Positions 39,433 through 51,508 are shown, numbered from the stretch's first letter. The stretch: 64,000 nucleotides of DNA from Notospermus geniculatus (GCA_002633025.1 NMRB01001907.1:55802-119801); one strand, 5' to 3'. Numbers and translations: made by a program. Notes: generated by a model from the sequence alone, not told the origin.

Positions 39433-40387
39433 AAACTCACAGACGTTGCGCCACCTTTTGGTGACATTTCAGGTCAAGGTCATCATCTTATGTTAGCCAG
39501 AGGGGCGTTTCGCTCTTAGAAACAATGCGTTTTATTCGTGTTATCATGGGAGTCCTGGCAACGAACCAAAATAATGAAGGACTGTGATCAAAGGGCATCA
39601 TTCTATGTCAGGCCCAGTCACATTCCTTTTGAATCGTTATTGATTCGACCTTTTGCGAGTAAGTTGAAGGAAACTGGGCCAAAATACTTCATCAATGTCA
39701 ATATCTAGCCTCTCTGTCATATCAGACGTTTCCAGCAGGTCAAATATTTTGGGCACCCACGCTTGTGTTACGAAATTCCAAATAGGCAGTTAGAAGTACA
39801 GTTACCGGTATGTGACATTTAATTTTTGATATTCCACATAGATTTCAAGGAAACCATTTGACCGGAAAATTCCAACTCGATGATGAATGATCTACCGTTA
39901 CAGAAAAAAAACTACAATTTTTGCTTGCCTCCTCTAATTTGAACGGCATAAACATGTAGACGAAAATTAAAGAATATGATTTTTAATTATGTCTACATGC
40001 TTACGCCGTACACATGTACGAAGCCTGTACAAAGGCAGGCCGCTGGACTGTACGAACCCTGGACTTATCGTACACTTACTACATTCCCACTTCACCAAAT
40101 CAATTTTCATTCACTCATGTGTATACAAATACTCACATAACAATCTCAAAGTATATCCAAATATCACCGTGGGTTATACCCTCAATAATATTTACTAATC
40201 GTCAACAGCTTGGATTTACGATGTGTCAACGACTCTTCCTTTATTAGTTCAAATCTTCATATTTGTAAACTTTATTGGAAAAAACAAGATTGATTAACCA
40301 TAATCAGTTATTGAAAGTCCCATTGATTAGAAAGTGGAATGAACAACGTACTTGTACGTCTGGTCAAACCAAATGTTTGCTTTCCCA

Positions 40388-40687
40388 TTATTTTACGTAT
40401 ACACGTACATTGACACACTTGATTGTTTTTGGCATGGTTTCTGTCTGGAGTAGAAAGTGTAGACGGTGATGAAAAAAATGTTGACACGAGCAATCATGAA
40501 ACAACATCTTGAATAAAAGAAAATAGTCCAAAAGTGTGAATCTCAACAAGTAGGTAAACCGTCGTGGCACCCTGGTCAGTTTGACGATCGGGTATCGGAC
40601 TCGCGCAGTTTCGAGGGACAGAATGCCATCCGCTTTGCATTTCTCTTGTCCACATTTAAACTTGTAATTTTCGATGGCCGCCATCAT
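40388..40687 (-). other. Minus-strand open frame starting at ATGATGGCGGCC
   Basis: This frame of 99 codons begins MMAAIENYKFKCGQEKCKAD. The first 45 or so residues look protein-like, with an even mix of charged residues and a CGQEKC pair that could bind metal. The remainder is a Leu/Phe/His-rich stretch typical of non-coding translation. It may be a first exon that ends near residue 40, although I see only weak donors there. It lies ten bases below the stop of another open minus frame (40697-40963). No family is recognised. Confidence 0.22.
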
Positions 40688-40696
40688 ATGGGGACC

Positions 40697-40963
40697 CTAG
40701 CCGACTGCCTCAATAGGTGTCGCTTTGGTTAAAACTATTGCAATGAAACTGACATCCCGGTCCTGATCAATTTCCCACACAAAAAGCGTCCATTGTATAA
40801 GACGTAGTTTCGGTGTGCTGCCCTCTGTCATAGCTATAGGATCCCCATTGCAGGAATTGCAGAGTTGAACCATTACGTAGTAGCTGAATGGTATCAGCTG
40901 ATTCCCTGCTGCCTGAGGATATATTCTTTGGTGAATTCTCCCTGATGTCAACTGGCGGGTCAT
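40697..40963 (-). other. Minus-strand open frame, 88 codons, unrecognised
   Basis: The translation has ordinary protein-like composition (for example PKLRLIQWTLFVWEIDQDRD) and ends in TAG just upstream of the ATGATGGCGGCC of the next frame. There are no recognisable domain and no clear splice sites, and the opposite strand is also open for 86 codons. It is listed because the two consecutive minus frames are the densest coding-like signal between 38 and 44 kb. It may be a decayed exon or chance. Confidence 0.15.
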
Positions 40964-41307
40964 TTCAGCGACGTGACACCAGTACCCATCCTGAGAACAT
41001 CAGAGCAATTCTTAGCGCTTGCTCCCTTCGTCACCACACACAACTCGTATATGCCGTGACGGACGATTACCTCGGGATCGGTGAACCTGTGACTTTGTTT
41101 GGACAGAAACTACAAGGTTACGCAAGTCAAGAAACTTTTAAGGGATGACGCCCACTAAAATGCACACTGTTGCCTCAAGTAAATACATGTACATGTAATT
41201 ACGTCGTACTAATGATGCTTTTTAGAAGTCATCACGGTCATGGTGCTTGCAAACATTGCATGGTAAGTGATCTTAAGGTCAAATCACCGGGAAATCTGCA
41301 CCCGCTC

Positions 41308-41339
41308 NNNNNNNNNNNNNNNNNNNNNNNNNNNNNNNN
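41308..41339. other. Assembly gap of 32 N beside a C-tract
   Basis: Thirty-two N precede a run of C from 41340. The true sequence is probably a longer homopolymer. Frames crossing it are artefacts. Confidence 0.95.
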
Positions 41340-41579
41340 CCCCCCCCCCCCCCCCAGCAAACTTTGGTGAAGGTAAATTGACAATGATAATTAATAAACA
41401 AAGGGCATCCATTACCAATATTGATATCATTGTTGATTTCCTATTTATTAGTTTACGATATAACGTGATCGCTTTGTCCGACCATTTTCGTGACTTTGAT
41501 GGCGTACTGATGAACCCTCCCACCCCGGATGGCCACCCGATAACAGTTCTCGGTTGATGAGGTTGCACAAACGGAAACC

Positions 41580-42560
41580 TAAATCACATACGCGGCAATA
41601 TCCTTCTCATCTTTCGGCCGTTTCATTACCAAGCATTGTTTATTCGTGTTTATTCGCAGTAAAGCGATATTGTTATAGCTATGCGTTGATATCGTGCCCA
41701 TAAAATAATCACTCCATTCGGAGATATTGCCAGTGTGTTGGCTTGATTGTTTGGTGGACCAGTTAACCATGATGAAATTCCCTCGGCGCGCCTGGTGGCC
41801 CCACTCGGAACATCTAGCCGCAGCGTCAGCAAACATCAATTAATTATCACCATTAGTTCAAACTATTCATGATGTATAAAACACCGCGGTAATGAATTAA
41901 TATTCAGAATGCATGTCCAAATTAAAGATGAAAATGACATGAGAGAAAAATGTCAAACATTGAGTTTAATTTGGCCGCAAACATTCTCGAAGCATCGCTA
42001 TTAGCAGCTGAATACGACTTGTCCTACCTCGTCTCGGCTGCTTTCTCAGCGGGCCACACCGTTTGATTAATGTTAAACATTTATTTCAAGAAAGAAAAAT
42101 TACTCAAAACTTCCGTAGCGGCGGTTGGCTAATTAAGGTTTCCTTCGGGTAAACACTGACAAGAATAGGAGATGTGAGGCAGGGGTAAACACCACACCGG
42201 AGTCATCCGCGAGACTGACCCGAGAATCCCGCGTGGACTCGAAAGGTCGCGCATCTGTGACGGCAGTGTCAGGGGAACAGCTCGTGGATCTGCATAAATG
42301 ACGCCATGTTCTTCTGGGACATATTCAAATTCGTTTTTTTCATAACCCGAGATGTTTGACCAACGCCCAGTTCTTAATCAGCTGGCCTTAACTGTATTTG
42401 CTTGAGATAAAGAGGAAGTCCAAGTTAGATTAAGTCATTTATCACCGCTATGTCCACTCATTGTGCCATCATAGATAAATCTTGTGAGAGATAAAACAAA
42501 TCTTGGCGTCTTCACATTATTACCACTTGTTCTCTTTTACCACCACTGAATCAATCACAA
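41580..42560. promoter_or_regulatory. Candidate conserved non-coding segment
   Basis: Nearly 1 kb is free of the TACATGTA, TAGGCCTA and foldback elements that litter the rest of the window. It contains many homeodomain cores (CAATTAATTATC near 41840, GAATTAATATTC near 41895, GATTAATG near 42065, CTAATTAAGG near 42130) and forkhead-like GTAAACA words. It has no frame of note. The depletion of insertions suggests selective constraint, such as an enhancer of a nearby developmental gene. This is inference from texture. Confidence 0.3.
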
Positions 42561-43539
42561 TGCATTGAATCAGCTGACCAAAAGTGTCTAAAAAAAGAAG
42601 TTGAGTCGGGTTCGACTTGTTTAGATATCTCTGTCAAATTTAAGATAAGAAACGCAGGTACACATTAAAATTTCTTTTGAAATAAGTTTTGGAAAATCCA
42701 GTCAACTTCAAAAATGTCGTTCCCTTCCGTTTCCGGCGCGATTCGCAAAAAGTGAACCGTATCGGCAGCCAAACTGCATTTTGGAAATAACACTTAACAT
42801 CTATTTCCTCAACAGAGAAAATCCGCGGCTCTATTGGCCATGAAATGCCTGCGTTATTTCTCCGCCGGTAAAATGCAATATCTCCGTGTTTACACCTGTC
42901 TTTAGGAGAGGAAATGAAGACGTTCTGATGATCCGCTCCGCACAACCGCTCCGGTCCCAGCAGGATATTAAAAATTTCGCCGCCTCGCAAAATTCAATAT
43001 CGTAGCGTTCGTTCTATGGCACGTATTTGTCGTTGTGTTAATTTAATCCACTGCTTCAATATGCCGGTACAGGTTTGTTTACTTTGATGGTGTAATTAGT
43101 ACACGGACTTCATTTGACTGCATCTCCTTGCCAGCTTCGTCAACGGTCAATTATTCCAATGGTTCTGTAACAACGTCTCCATGTCAACATAAAAGAAACA
43201 AAGACTGCTGCACCAAGTACAATACATCAGTATCACGTTTTTGTTCATCTTGGGTGGAACCAACTGCTGCGGCAGTGTCTTCACCTAATGATAGGGCGCG
43301 CATTCCTTAAATGACTGATTGTCTAGAAGAAATCAAATTCGTCACGGCAGCCATTAGAATCTCGGTGCGCTAATCGTACATCGTTTATAGCTCTCAGAGC
43401 GGAAATCACCGTTATAAAAGACGCAGCAGTTCATTGGTTGACTAATTGATATGGACTGTAAACGAGCGGTCCCAAAGTGGAGTTTTATTGGATATCCTGA
43501 ACAGGATCGTTCCATTGTAAGAGGGAATTTGTGATATGT

Positions 43540-43690
43540 CTTGAGAAATCAAGTCATTATGCCGTTCGTAGACCCAGTAAACTGTGCGTCGATTGGCTGA
43601 TCTCTGAAGGCAACGTATTGGCCGGTGTGCTTATGACGTCACGGTGTCGTTATTTTTAGAAGGGAGGGTGTTTCCCATTTTTAACTGACA
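43540..43690. promoter_or_regulatory. Promoter-like cluster with CRE and inverted CCAAT boxes
   Basis: A full palindromic CRE (TGACGTCA, 43634-43641) lies near two ATTGG words (GATTGGCTGA and GTATTGGCCGG, around 43592-43625). Clustering of CCAAT and CRE sites within 60 bases is common in animal promoters. No transcript start or exon could be tied to it. Confidence 0.25.
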
Positions 43691-45602
43691 AAATAATACA
43701 TAGAATTAATCTGTGACCATGCAAATGTGAAAAAACTATTTTGTTCTTTACAAAAAAAATCACAAGAAGTTGAGAGGGAGCAAGTAAAACTCATGGAAAT
43801 TAGGGGAAACACTGAAGAAGAACGGGTGTGACATCAGCGCTTCCGACATGCGCAGTAGGAGCTGACTGATCTCATCAGCAGACGTCACTAGGCTGCTGCT
43901 TCAGTTTGGGTGGTCTGTAGGGCCACACTAACGGCCAGAGAGTGGAGAAATGGTGGCAGTGACTCCCATATGGAATAAAACAGTGATATTCGATACTGAA
44001 GGTTTCGTCTCGATACATACAAGTCCTATTTTATGAGTGACAATTTAATACCGTTAACTGTGGTCGTGGGGGTCTCTTCAAAGTATTGCCAATTTTCCCT
44101 GTCGGAGTGAAGAGTGATCAAGGCCCATCAAGTGTCCCAACTGCCATCATTACCAGAAAGTAGCATGTCATTCAAAGCCGTATTCCGCATTGTGCAGATG
44201 GCCACTAAATTAAAATATGACACTGCATCGTGGTATATATGGTGGCGTAATTTCATTATGCGACATGGTGGCAGGGTTGAAGAGTCTGGCCCACTCGAAT
44301 CGCAGGATATTCCAATTCCATGCAAGGCTCTTGGTGAAACGATGATTAGTTCACGATCAGATGTTGAACGTATTGCTTCCAAATGCATATCCTGGGTCTA
44401 CTTCAATATTTTGATTATATTACTGACATTTTGTGGTTTATATCCTGGGTCGCCTTCAATGATATTCTTGCTGGGATTGTGGGCAAAAGCAATCCCCGCG
44501 GGATAGAAACGTCCTGGATTAGGATTGCAGACGTTTAGAAGCCCACGTGTCATGGTTTTCCCTAACCGGCCATCATACCCCAGAAGGAAAGGACAGTGAA
44601 CATTTTTTGATATGTCACTGATGTACTTGACCAACTTTCATTTGCAATAGACCCTCCATCTTGCAAATGGTTGTCCCGAAAACCACCAGGCGTTGGTTAT
44701 GAAGTGTGCCCTTTTGCCACTAACGGCGCTGCTATGATCTCAGTGAATAACGATACGGATATCGCACATTTCCAAGCCAAGGACTTTAGTCGCCATCGAC
44801 TCTCTTTCTACTGAGTGTAGGGCCTTAGACTCTACCCTCTGCTGGGGTAGCTCTCTGTACGTACACATAAGTAGGCCCTATCAGGGCTGTAGCCACATGT
44901 AGCACCGAGGACGTCAAAAGTTGCAAAATGGCAAAATGGGGTGGTTTGCCACGGATAAAAAAGCCACAGCCCCGAGTACAAATAAAATATTGCACGTTTA
45001 CCTTTTTGTCCCAGTACCCCACTCGAAGAGTTCATGAACAAAGTCTATACCACGAAGTAGAGACCACGAGTGACCAGGCGACCGTCGCCGGAAATAATCG
45101 GATGGTTTCTACTTCCGAGGATAACTTGAGATGGAGTGGATCACCCGTACCAACATGAGCACGCCGCGGGATCCCACTCCCGAGGCACAAAGGATTCGAT
45201 GCCTTTAACAGAGGGGCGCGTCACTGCGGCACTCGTCAAAAATAGCGGACATTTACGGACTGAAGAAGTGGGGCCAGCCCCTTCTGAAACTCCTTTCAGT
45301 CTCGGACAACTCTTGATATCAGAAGAGGTCATTTGCTATTGGGCGTTTCTACAAAAGCTGGCTCTGCTTATTCATTGCCAAGTAAAGTTAACAAGCACTT
45401 CAGCCGCCTATCCGTACTTGTAAATGAAGCGGTTATGAAAAAGTGGGAAGGGGCCGGCGCCGGGGATACCGCCGACACAGGTATCGTCCTTGTCGGCAGA
45501 TCTTTCCCTGTTCGCTATTCTGGGCACAAGCCGTGGTATAAGGCGTCGTATTCTGCAGGAATACTGTGAGCAAGGGTGGTTCAATCTGTGATTCGGTAAG
45601 AC

Positions 45603-45629
45603 CTTGGAGGAATTATACTGTATACCAAG
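45603..45629. mobile_element. Mini hairpin remnant, CTTGGAGGRATTATACT family
   Basis: This shares CTTGGAGGAATTATACTG with the 17.4-kb copy but has a truncated second arm (GTATACCAAG). It is the third copy, so the word is a dispersed element and not a chance hairpin. Confidence 0.65.
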
Positions 45630-45950
45630 GAAAGACCATGGGTGATGTTTACAGAATGATGGGATTTTCATCTCCATACATGTAACCTGGTCTTATTATT
45701 TTCAGGATGAAATCATTACAAAACTCTTTCAATCGTTCGCTGACAATAGCTTTGTGTCAAGAAAAAATAGGAAACGCTGCTTTTTCCAATAAGATGGCAG
45801 TGAGTCCCTTTCTCCTCTTGTTCACTGGATCATACTGTGCTTACATGTAGAGCGTGCTATATGCATGTAAAGTACATTACATGTATACACTCATCCAGAA
45901 ATTCAGCGGCCAGCGCTCGAACTAAATTCTCCCCTCTGGACGTCATCAAA

Positions 45951-46088
45951 AGAACCAAAGAAACGAGCAAATCCAGAATGTGATATTCATATCTATATAT
46001 TACACTATATACACGGTACAAACGTTTTTATATAGTGTAATATATAGATATGAATATCACATTCTGGATTTGCTCGTTTCTTTGGTTC
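45951..46088. mobile_element. Perfect 61-bp-arm hairpin element
   Basis: The arms from AGAACCAAAGAAACGAGCAA inward to TACACTATATA are exact complements around a 16-base loop. The 15-base word ACGTCATCAAAAGAA is found just left (45940-45954, overlapping the arm by four) and again at 46112-46126, possibly a duplicated target. The lack of arm mismatches indicates recent origin. Confidence 0.85.
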
Positions 46089-47610
46089 TATAAATGTACC
46101 TCGCTACCAAAACGTCATCAAAAGAATTCAAAAATTGTGGTCAACCGCCTTGGGTCAACCGTGACCGTCTCTTTTGTATGGCAATGGAAGCGGCTAAAAA
46201 TCCCCCACGTCATCACTGAACACTGAGCGCCGTATTTCTGAAAGGTTGTATATAGGAGCTGCCAGTCAGTTGACCAATAGTGGTGTCACTATACGGTCCA
46301 GCGGATCCATTCATGCTTGATTTAGCACCAATCAAGAGAATTTTCTTTTGCATTGGTTTCCCCCATGGTCACAGTACATGGCTTGGACTGTGCTTTTACC
46401 AGACTATGCATGGTGGTTATTTGGGTGGTCCAGCAGCGAAAGAAAAAGTCTACATTCATGTTTATAGTCAACTATTCAGCAAAAATGGAAACGAAATCAG
46501 TATATATCCGCATCAGAAAGTAATATTCTGTTATTTTCCTCTTCATTACAGTAGTTGTATACAACGCCTATAAAACGCGACCCGTACTTTACCGATGAGT
46601 GGCCACTTACCACGAGCCAGCCTTTATCCTCCTCCCCCACTCAAGGCAGCACCTGCCCCATAGTTCTCCACGTCCCCTCCCTCTTCACATCGTCGCTGAC
46701 TCCAAAGGCATCGTTAAAATTGCAGCCCGCACCGAACATGTGAAAACGGCATATCTTATCAAAACTCCGTGTGAACTTCAATGTTAACTTGTGCTCTAAT
46801 TCTTCAACTCGTTCTTTCTGTCACAAAACGTGTCCTTCTTACGAGGTAATCTGCGATTTCTTTTTGTAACTTTAATGAATATGAGGTTTTAAACTTTCTT
46901 TATTTCGTGCTTACAAAAGAAAACCCTCTTCGAGCACACACATGCCATCAAAGTGTGATGCGGATCGAGCCAAGTTGTTTTTGTGTATGGCTTATCATAA
47001 AAGTCAAGTTTTGTTGTGACGACCAAAAACGACTTGATCAAAATGCGCCAACTCGGGCGATTACAGCAAGGTCATGCGCCTATCGTTAATCATGATAAGA
47101 CCAACCCTCCAACTATCACATGTTGATATCATATTGAAATTTGTCACAATCATGCCTATTGACTGTGGAACATGTTTTGGGTGAAGCAAAGCGGTTTCAT
47201 AATTGTTATGAATAACCAACGTGCATAGAAGCTGTGACCTTCGCACTCCGCAACATCGGTCATGTTAAAGGGACAATTCCTACTGTTACCTTCTCAAGAA
47301 CAACTTTGCTTTGTAAGAATAAAATTTTAGAGCTTTTAAATTTGTTTTCTGTCATCGTTCTCATTCCTTCATAAGCTATATACGACCATTGACATTGGGC
47401 TTCCCCAATATGTCTGACATTTCATATTGTTCCAAAGAAACTTTCAAATCATCATCGTTGTGGACATAGTCGAAAAGATAAATGTTTTCTGCGCTGCGAC
47501 TGGCCTACATTCCAGTATGCTCCTCAATCAGACCCTTACTGACCCCTTCCTTCATAAGCACATCAATAAACTACATCGGTGATCAAATGTCCCAAGTCCT
47601 TCAAAACCAA

Positions 47611-47839
47611 GGCCCGTATTTTAGAATGCTCCTCAACGTAAAGGAGTTCCTCAAGGCTATTGTTCTCCTGTTGAGAACAATAGCCTTGAGGAACTCCTTT
47701 ACGTTGAGGAGCATTCTAAAATACGGGCCTATAAGTCAACCTATAGAGGCTATTGTTCTCCTGTTGAGAACAATAGCCTTGAGGAACTCCTTTACGTCGA
47801 GGAGCATTCTAAAATATGGGCCTATAAGTCAACCTATAG
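47611..47839. mobile_element. Foldback with internal 93-bp tandem duplication
   Basis: The arms GGCCCGTATTTTAGAATGCT and its complement (ending near 47729) form a near-perfect hairpin around CTCCTGTTGAG. The right half, from AGGCTATTGTTC to AACCTATAG, is then repeated once more as a 93-base tandem copy (about 47747-47839), giving three palindromic blocks. Confidence 0.85.
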
Positions 47840-48879
47840 GTCTATAAAGAAACATCACGATCGTCTATTCTTTCTGGGAGGCCCTCTATCTTCAACGCAT
47901 TCATGGCTATTAGCAACTCTGTTCAGTAACACCGAACCCCCCCCCCCCACTAAAACTCGAAAAAAAGGAAAAAAGAAACCGATTTTGATCGTATGAGGGT
48001 GAGGACAAAGGTCACACGTCGTCTGTTTGTAGAGTCTATCGCTTTCTTTCCAACTTTCGAAAGAGGAAACGGGTCTTGAAGAATGAGGTGATCAATTAGC
48101 CAACACCACCTTTGTTCTTAAACAAATCGTTGTTTAACCTGGAGAAATTACCCCTATCCCACCAGTCCGCCAATCCTAAGGTAAATACTGATATCAATGA
48201 CGTCAGCGGAGGTGCGACCTCATCAATAGTCTCCCTCGTGCTGATTTCATAACGACATTGTTGCAAAATGGACATTAATACGATACGTCATTATTAAGGA
48301 GGGACTTCATTCTGAGAAATTTTGTCGGTATTTCCGCCAGGCGTGACCAGGCATCAGATTTCTGTTTAAAGTTGTGGTTTTCCACCCGTTGCAAGGTCAT
48401 ACGTATTCGTTTTGTCATTTTTGTAATAAAGAGATTACGGGAGGTTCTATTGTTCTTTATATTAGTCAAGGGCAGCAGCAGTGGTGGTGATGTAAGGGAA
48501 GGCACGGTGTGACAAGGGTGACTTTGAAAGGACGAAGGCCAGTGCCAGACGCCCACGGAGCTCGCCATGGTGGACGTTCCCTTTATTTCATCCCAAACTG
48601 AAATGTGGAATCGACTTTACTTTCTCATAAGAACTATTACAGTTACATGTGTATCTCAGCTTAGTACTTCCTAAATAGAGGAATCATACACCATATTATT
48701 AGATTCAAAACACAAAGATTGACAGTTTATCTTCGTCCTAGCACAAAACCACGTTTGACTGTTGATCTCGATGGCGCATCAACAAAATTGGTCACGTGAT
48801 AAAAATGTGGCTGAACTTGGCAAAATGAATTTAACGAAACGGGTGATTAAAAATGTTTGGCAAAGGAATTTTGAAATAA

Positions 48880-49820
48880 AGTAATTATCAGAAAGGAAAA
48901 GGTTCTCACAGGCCAAAATAGAGGACGTTAATCAGCACTTTTGTTCGTCGTGGGCGCATAATTTCTTCTTGTAAACACGGGTGACATAACCAACCGGAGG
49001 AGGGCAAACTTTCTTTACAACAGATGCACGGGATATAGAACAAAAATCAGCATGGTAATTTCGAGAGGGCAATCTGCACAAGATTCATAAAATTCAAAGA
49101 AAACAGGCCGAGAATTTTCGGTTATTCTTCCACACTGATTTCAAGACTCTGAATAGATTTCTGCGCCTTCTCGAATGAAAGGCGGCAAGCCATAAAGACC
49201 CCATCGCATGCCAAGTCACGTCCGGGCGTTGGCCAAATGCCGCGTTCTCTAAGCGCGTCCTATTCCTGTCTGCCATATGCCCTCCTTTAGCTGTTCTAAT
49301 GAGCAACTTATGAGAGATTGATGGCCAGAAAACCCGATACAGATTTCTCCTATTCATCTTTCATCGCTCTCCGATTTGTGAACCATTAATAAATCGCAGT
49401 TACAGCGCCAGTCGAAGCGAGAGGAAACAAAAACACGCTGTCAGGCCGCAGATTCTATCCAAATAATTCATAATTCACGTAGCGTCTTAACAAAATTAGA
49501 TCATCGCTTCCCCGACGAGTCGCGTATATCACCAACACTTTTTGCCGCTTATATCAAATTGAATTATGCTGAGATCAGCATCAGCATGATAATCACTTAT
49601 TCTGGGGCGGTACGTGGAAGTTGTAGCGGTTCGCCACTCCGAAACATTGACATCACGTCCCATAACTTCTCATCGCCCACCTAATTGAAATGACTGTGAT
49701 AAATTTCATTTCAAACACTATCCATTCATTTCAGCACAATACGAAGTAAACTTGTCCGTTCAGCGTGGCCGAGGGCAACATTAACGAGAAGATTACAATC
49801 CTGTAGATAAATTGCTCCAA
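48880..49820. promoter_or_regulatory. Candidate conserved non-coding segment
   Basis: A second long insertion-free stretch with high sequence complexity and AT-rich homeodomain-like cores (AATAATTCATAATTCACG near 49461, TTGAATTATGC near 49558, ATGATAATCAC near 49586). It has no repeats and no credible coding frame. Regulatory function is only suggested. Confidence 0.28.
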
Positions 49821-50352
49821 ACAGACATAAACTGTTGGCAAACAGGACGATTTTTCTAACCTTCGTCAGCAAATATCATTCTGTGTGAGGAAAATCTTCC
49901 CTGCCTCAAACAATCAATTTAAACATTTATCTTTTGACTTAGGAAGTAAAATCTCAAACATCCTCATTGCCAGTGTCATTGTTACCATTCGGGCCTCATT
50001 AGGGGAAGTCAAACACCGACTTTTGGTGCCCAGGACAACCTTAGCGTACTCTGGCACGTTTTCTTGCTTGATCTTCCCGCATGTCCACATGACTCGGTCA
50101 ACACTGCCAAATTACCCAGAATTCATCCTGAAGAGATTGTCAACTCAGTCTATTCCGTCAATGGCACAGATTGATGACGCCATGGCAGAAAAGCGTTCAA
50201 CCTGGTCAAGAATGAGCATGCTGAACCTGAACTTTGCAGGCCCTCTACTCAGCTCAGTCAGGGCCGACCGCATAGAAAGTCCGATAGTGCTATACCGGCA
50301 CCTATCGGCAGTTAGAGAAGAAAAGCGCTGATGGCCTCTTCCATGCTTACTG

Positions 50353-50399
50353 TAGTCTCGCGCAGCCAGACCCCCGGTTGCAAGACCGAGGGTCTGGCC
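50353..50399 (+). mobile_element. TAGTCTCGCGCAG end fused to another hairpin
   Basis: TAGTCTCGCGCAGCCAGACCC continues into a hairpin (CCAGACCC...GGGTCTGG) unlike the other family members. Either a different subfamily or a deleted copy. Confidence 0.5.
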
Positions 50400-50562
50400 A
50401 CAACGTCTAAAGCTTTTGTGATGCTGCTTTGCGCACGACTGCCCCGTCAATGGCGAGATCATTCCCGCCCGGCGGCATCGTTCTTCGGCAAATTTCTCGA
50501 TAAAGACGACACAACTGACCTGTGTATATCTCCTTTAGTGTCACTGATGGAGGATCAGATCA

Positions 50563-50655
50563 TCAGTGCTGCGGGGAAAGACCTCCATGGTGCGATCTTG
50601 CTAAGCTTTGCTTCTGTCTGACTGAACTGAAGTTCGTTAGATACAGCGCCGCCAT
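50563..50655 (-). other. Possible minus-strand first exon with YY1-type start
   Basis: Minus-strand CAAAATGGCGGCGCTG supplies an ATG (50655-50653). The 30-codon frame begins MAALYLTNFSSVRQKQSLAR and is rich in basic and hydroxylated residues without acidic ones, as mitochondrial presequences are. It stops at 50563 with no clear donor inside. Two CCAAT boxes lie upstream on that strand. It may be a first exon, a promoter fossil or chance. Confidence 0.22.
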
Positions 50656-50740
50656 TTTGCAATCTTCTGATCCCAATGACCAATCAGCATGGCTGTAAAC
50701 AGCTGGATTCAAAATCGACCAATCAGCATCGGTACCAGAT
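50656..50740 (-). promoter_or_regulatory. CCAAT-box cluster next to a YY1-type word
   Basis: Two copies of GACCAATCAGCAT lie about 40 bases apart (near 50680 and 50718), beside GCCGCCATTTTG at 50650-50659. CCAAT pairs with a GCCGCCAT word are typical of TATA-less animal promoters. Function is inferred from motifs only. Confidence 0.3.
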
Positions 50741-50864
50741 TTTCGGTATTCGCGTAACAAAAATTGTTGAGGTTGGTCTCAGTCTCTGTAATGCTGCGCA
50801 GTTCGCGCATGCGTGAAAGAGACTGAGTGACTCAGTCTATGCTTACTGGGGCCAGTAATGCTTT

Positions 50865-50982
50865 GGGCCGTATTCTAGAAGCTTCCTTAACTCAAAGGTT
50901 GACCTTTTGCTATTGTTTGCAGGGCGGAATACAAAAGCTTAAAGTGGACCTTAGAGTTCAGGAGGCTTCTAGAATACGGGCC
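50865..50982. mobile_element. Foldback element, GGGCCGTATTCTAGAAGC termini
   Basis: A 118-base element with termini GGGCCGTATTCTAGAAGC and GCTTCTAGAATACGGGCC and TTT on both flanks. A truncated relative is at 20435. Confidence 0.8.
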
Positions 50983-51508
50983 TTTGGCTTGGGCCCTAAT
51001 GGAAAAATCCAATCCAATCCAATACAATAGGGCCGACATTTCACCTTCAGTTTATTTGCTTTTGTACACAGAATAAAAGCCCTCATTGACTTAGATATTG
51101 GATGTCTTGGTGTAAATTTTCGGTGCAGTGACCTATATCATGAAATAATTTAAGAATTTGTAAGTCATCGAATTGTTTGCATAACGTTTTTGAAAACGTT
51201 CTTTACTTCAACTTGAACGACTGAAGTTTAAGAACAGGTCGACGTTGCATGTCTACGCTGGTGAACCCACGGTTCGTAAGCCTTGACCCACTGACTGCAT
51301 CGACTCTCAAAAATTGGGAACACGAAGGTTAAGGGTCCCTCTAATCAAATAAACAATAAGCAATATGGTGCCTCTTCCAAAAGTAGTTGACCATGTCAAT
51401 TACGGCACTTGACACCGACTTTGAAGCCTCCAACTAGGGGAGACCAGTATAATTCACAAAGAACAGTTCAGCAAATTTCAATAAAGTATACTAAAGTCTA
51501 TACTTTGT

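Larger units (their letters stand above)
42561..45940. other. No certain gene
   Basis: Frames of 116-130 codons (42640-42990 minus, 44114-44506 plus) are unrecognised. A pair of minus frames at 44128-44634 looks mildly protein-like but has no known motif. It contains the CRE/CCAAT cluster at 43.6 kb. Confidence 0.45.

Noticed and set aside
45792-45851. ATGGCAGTGAGT start with a signal-peptide-like short frame
   Set aside because: Only 18 codons, and the frame ends in a TACATGTAG word. No exon evidence.
47482-47847. 121-codon frame with a repeated peptide
   Set aside because: The peptide repeat is simply the translation of the 47.6-kb foldback and its tandem copy.
49885-50331. 148-codon plus frame
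   Set aside because: No domain recognised, and it overlaps a 105-codon minus frame. It looks like chance.
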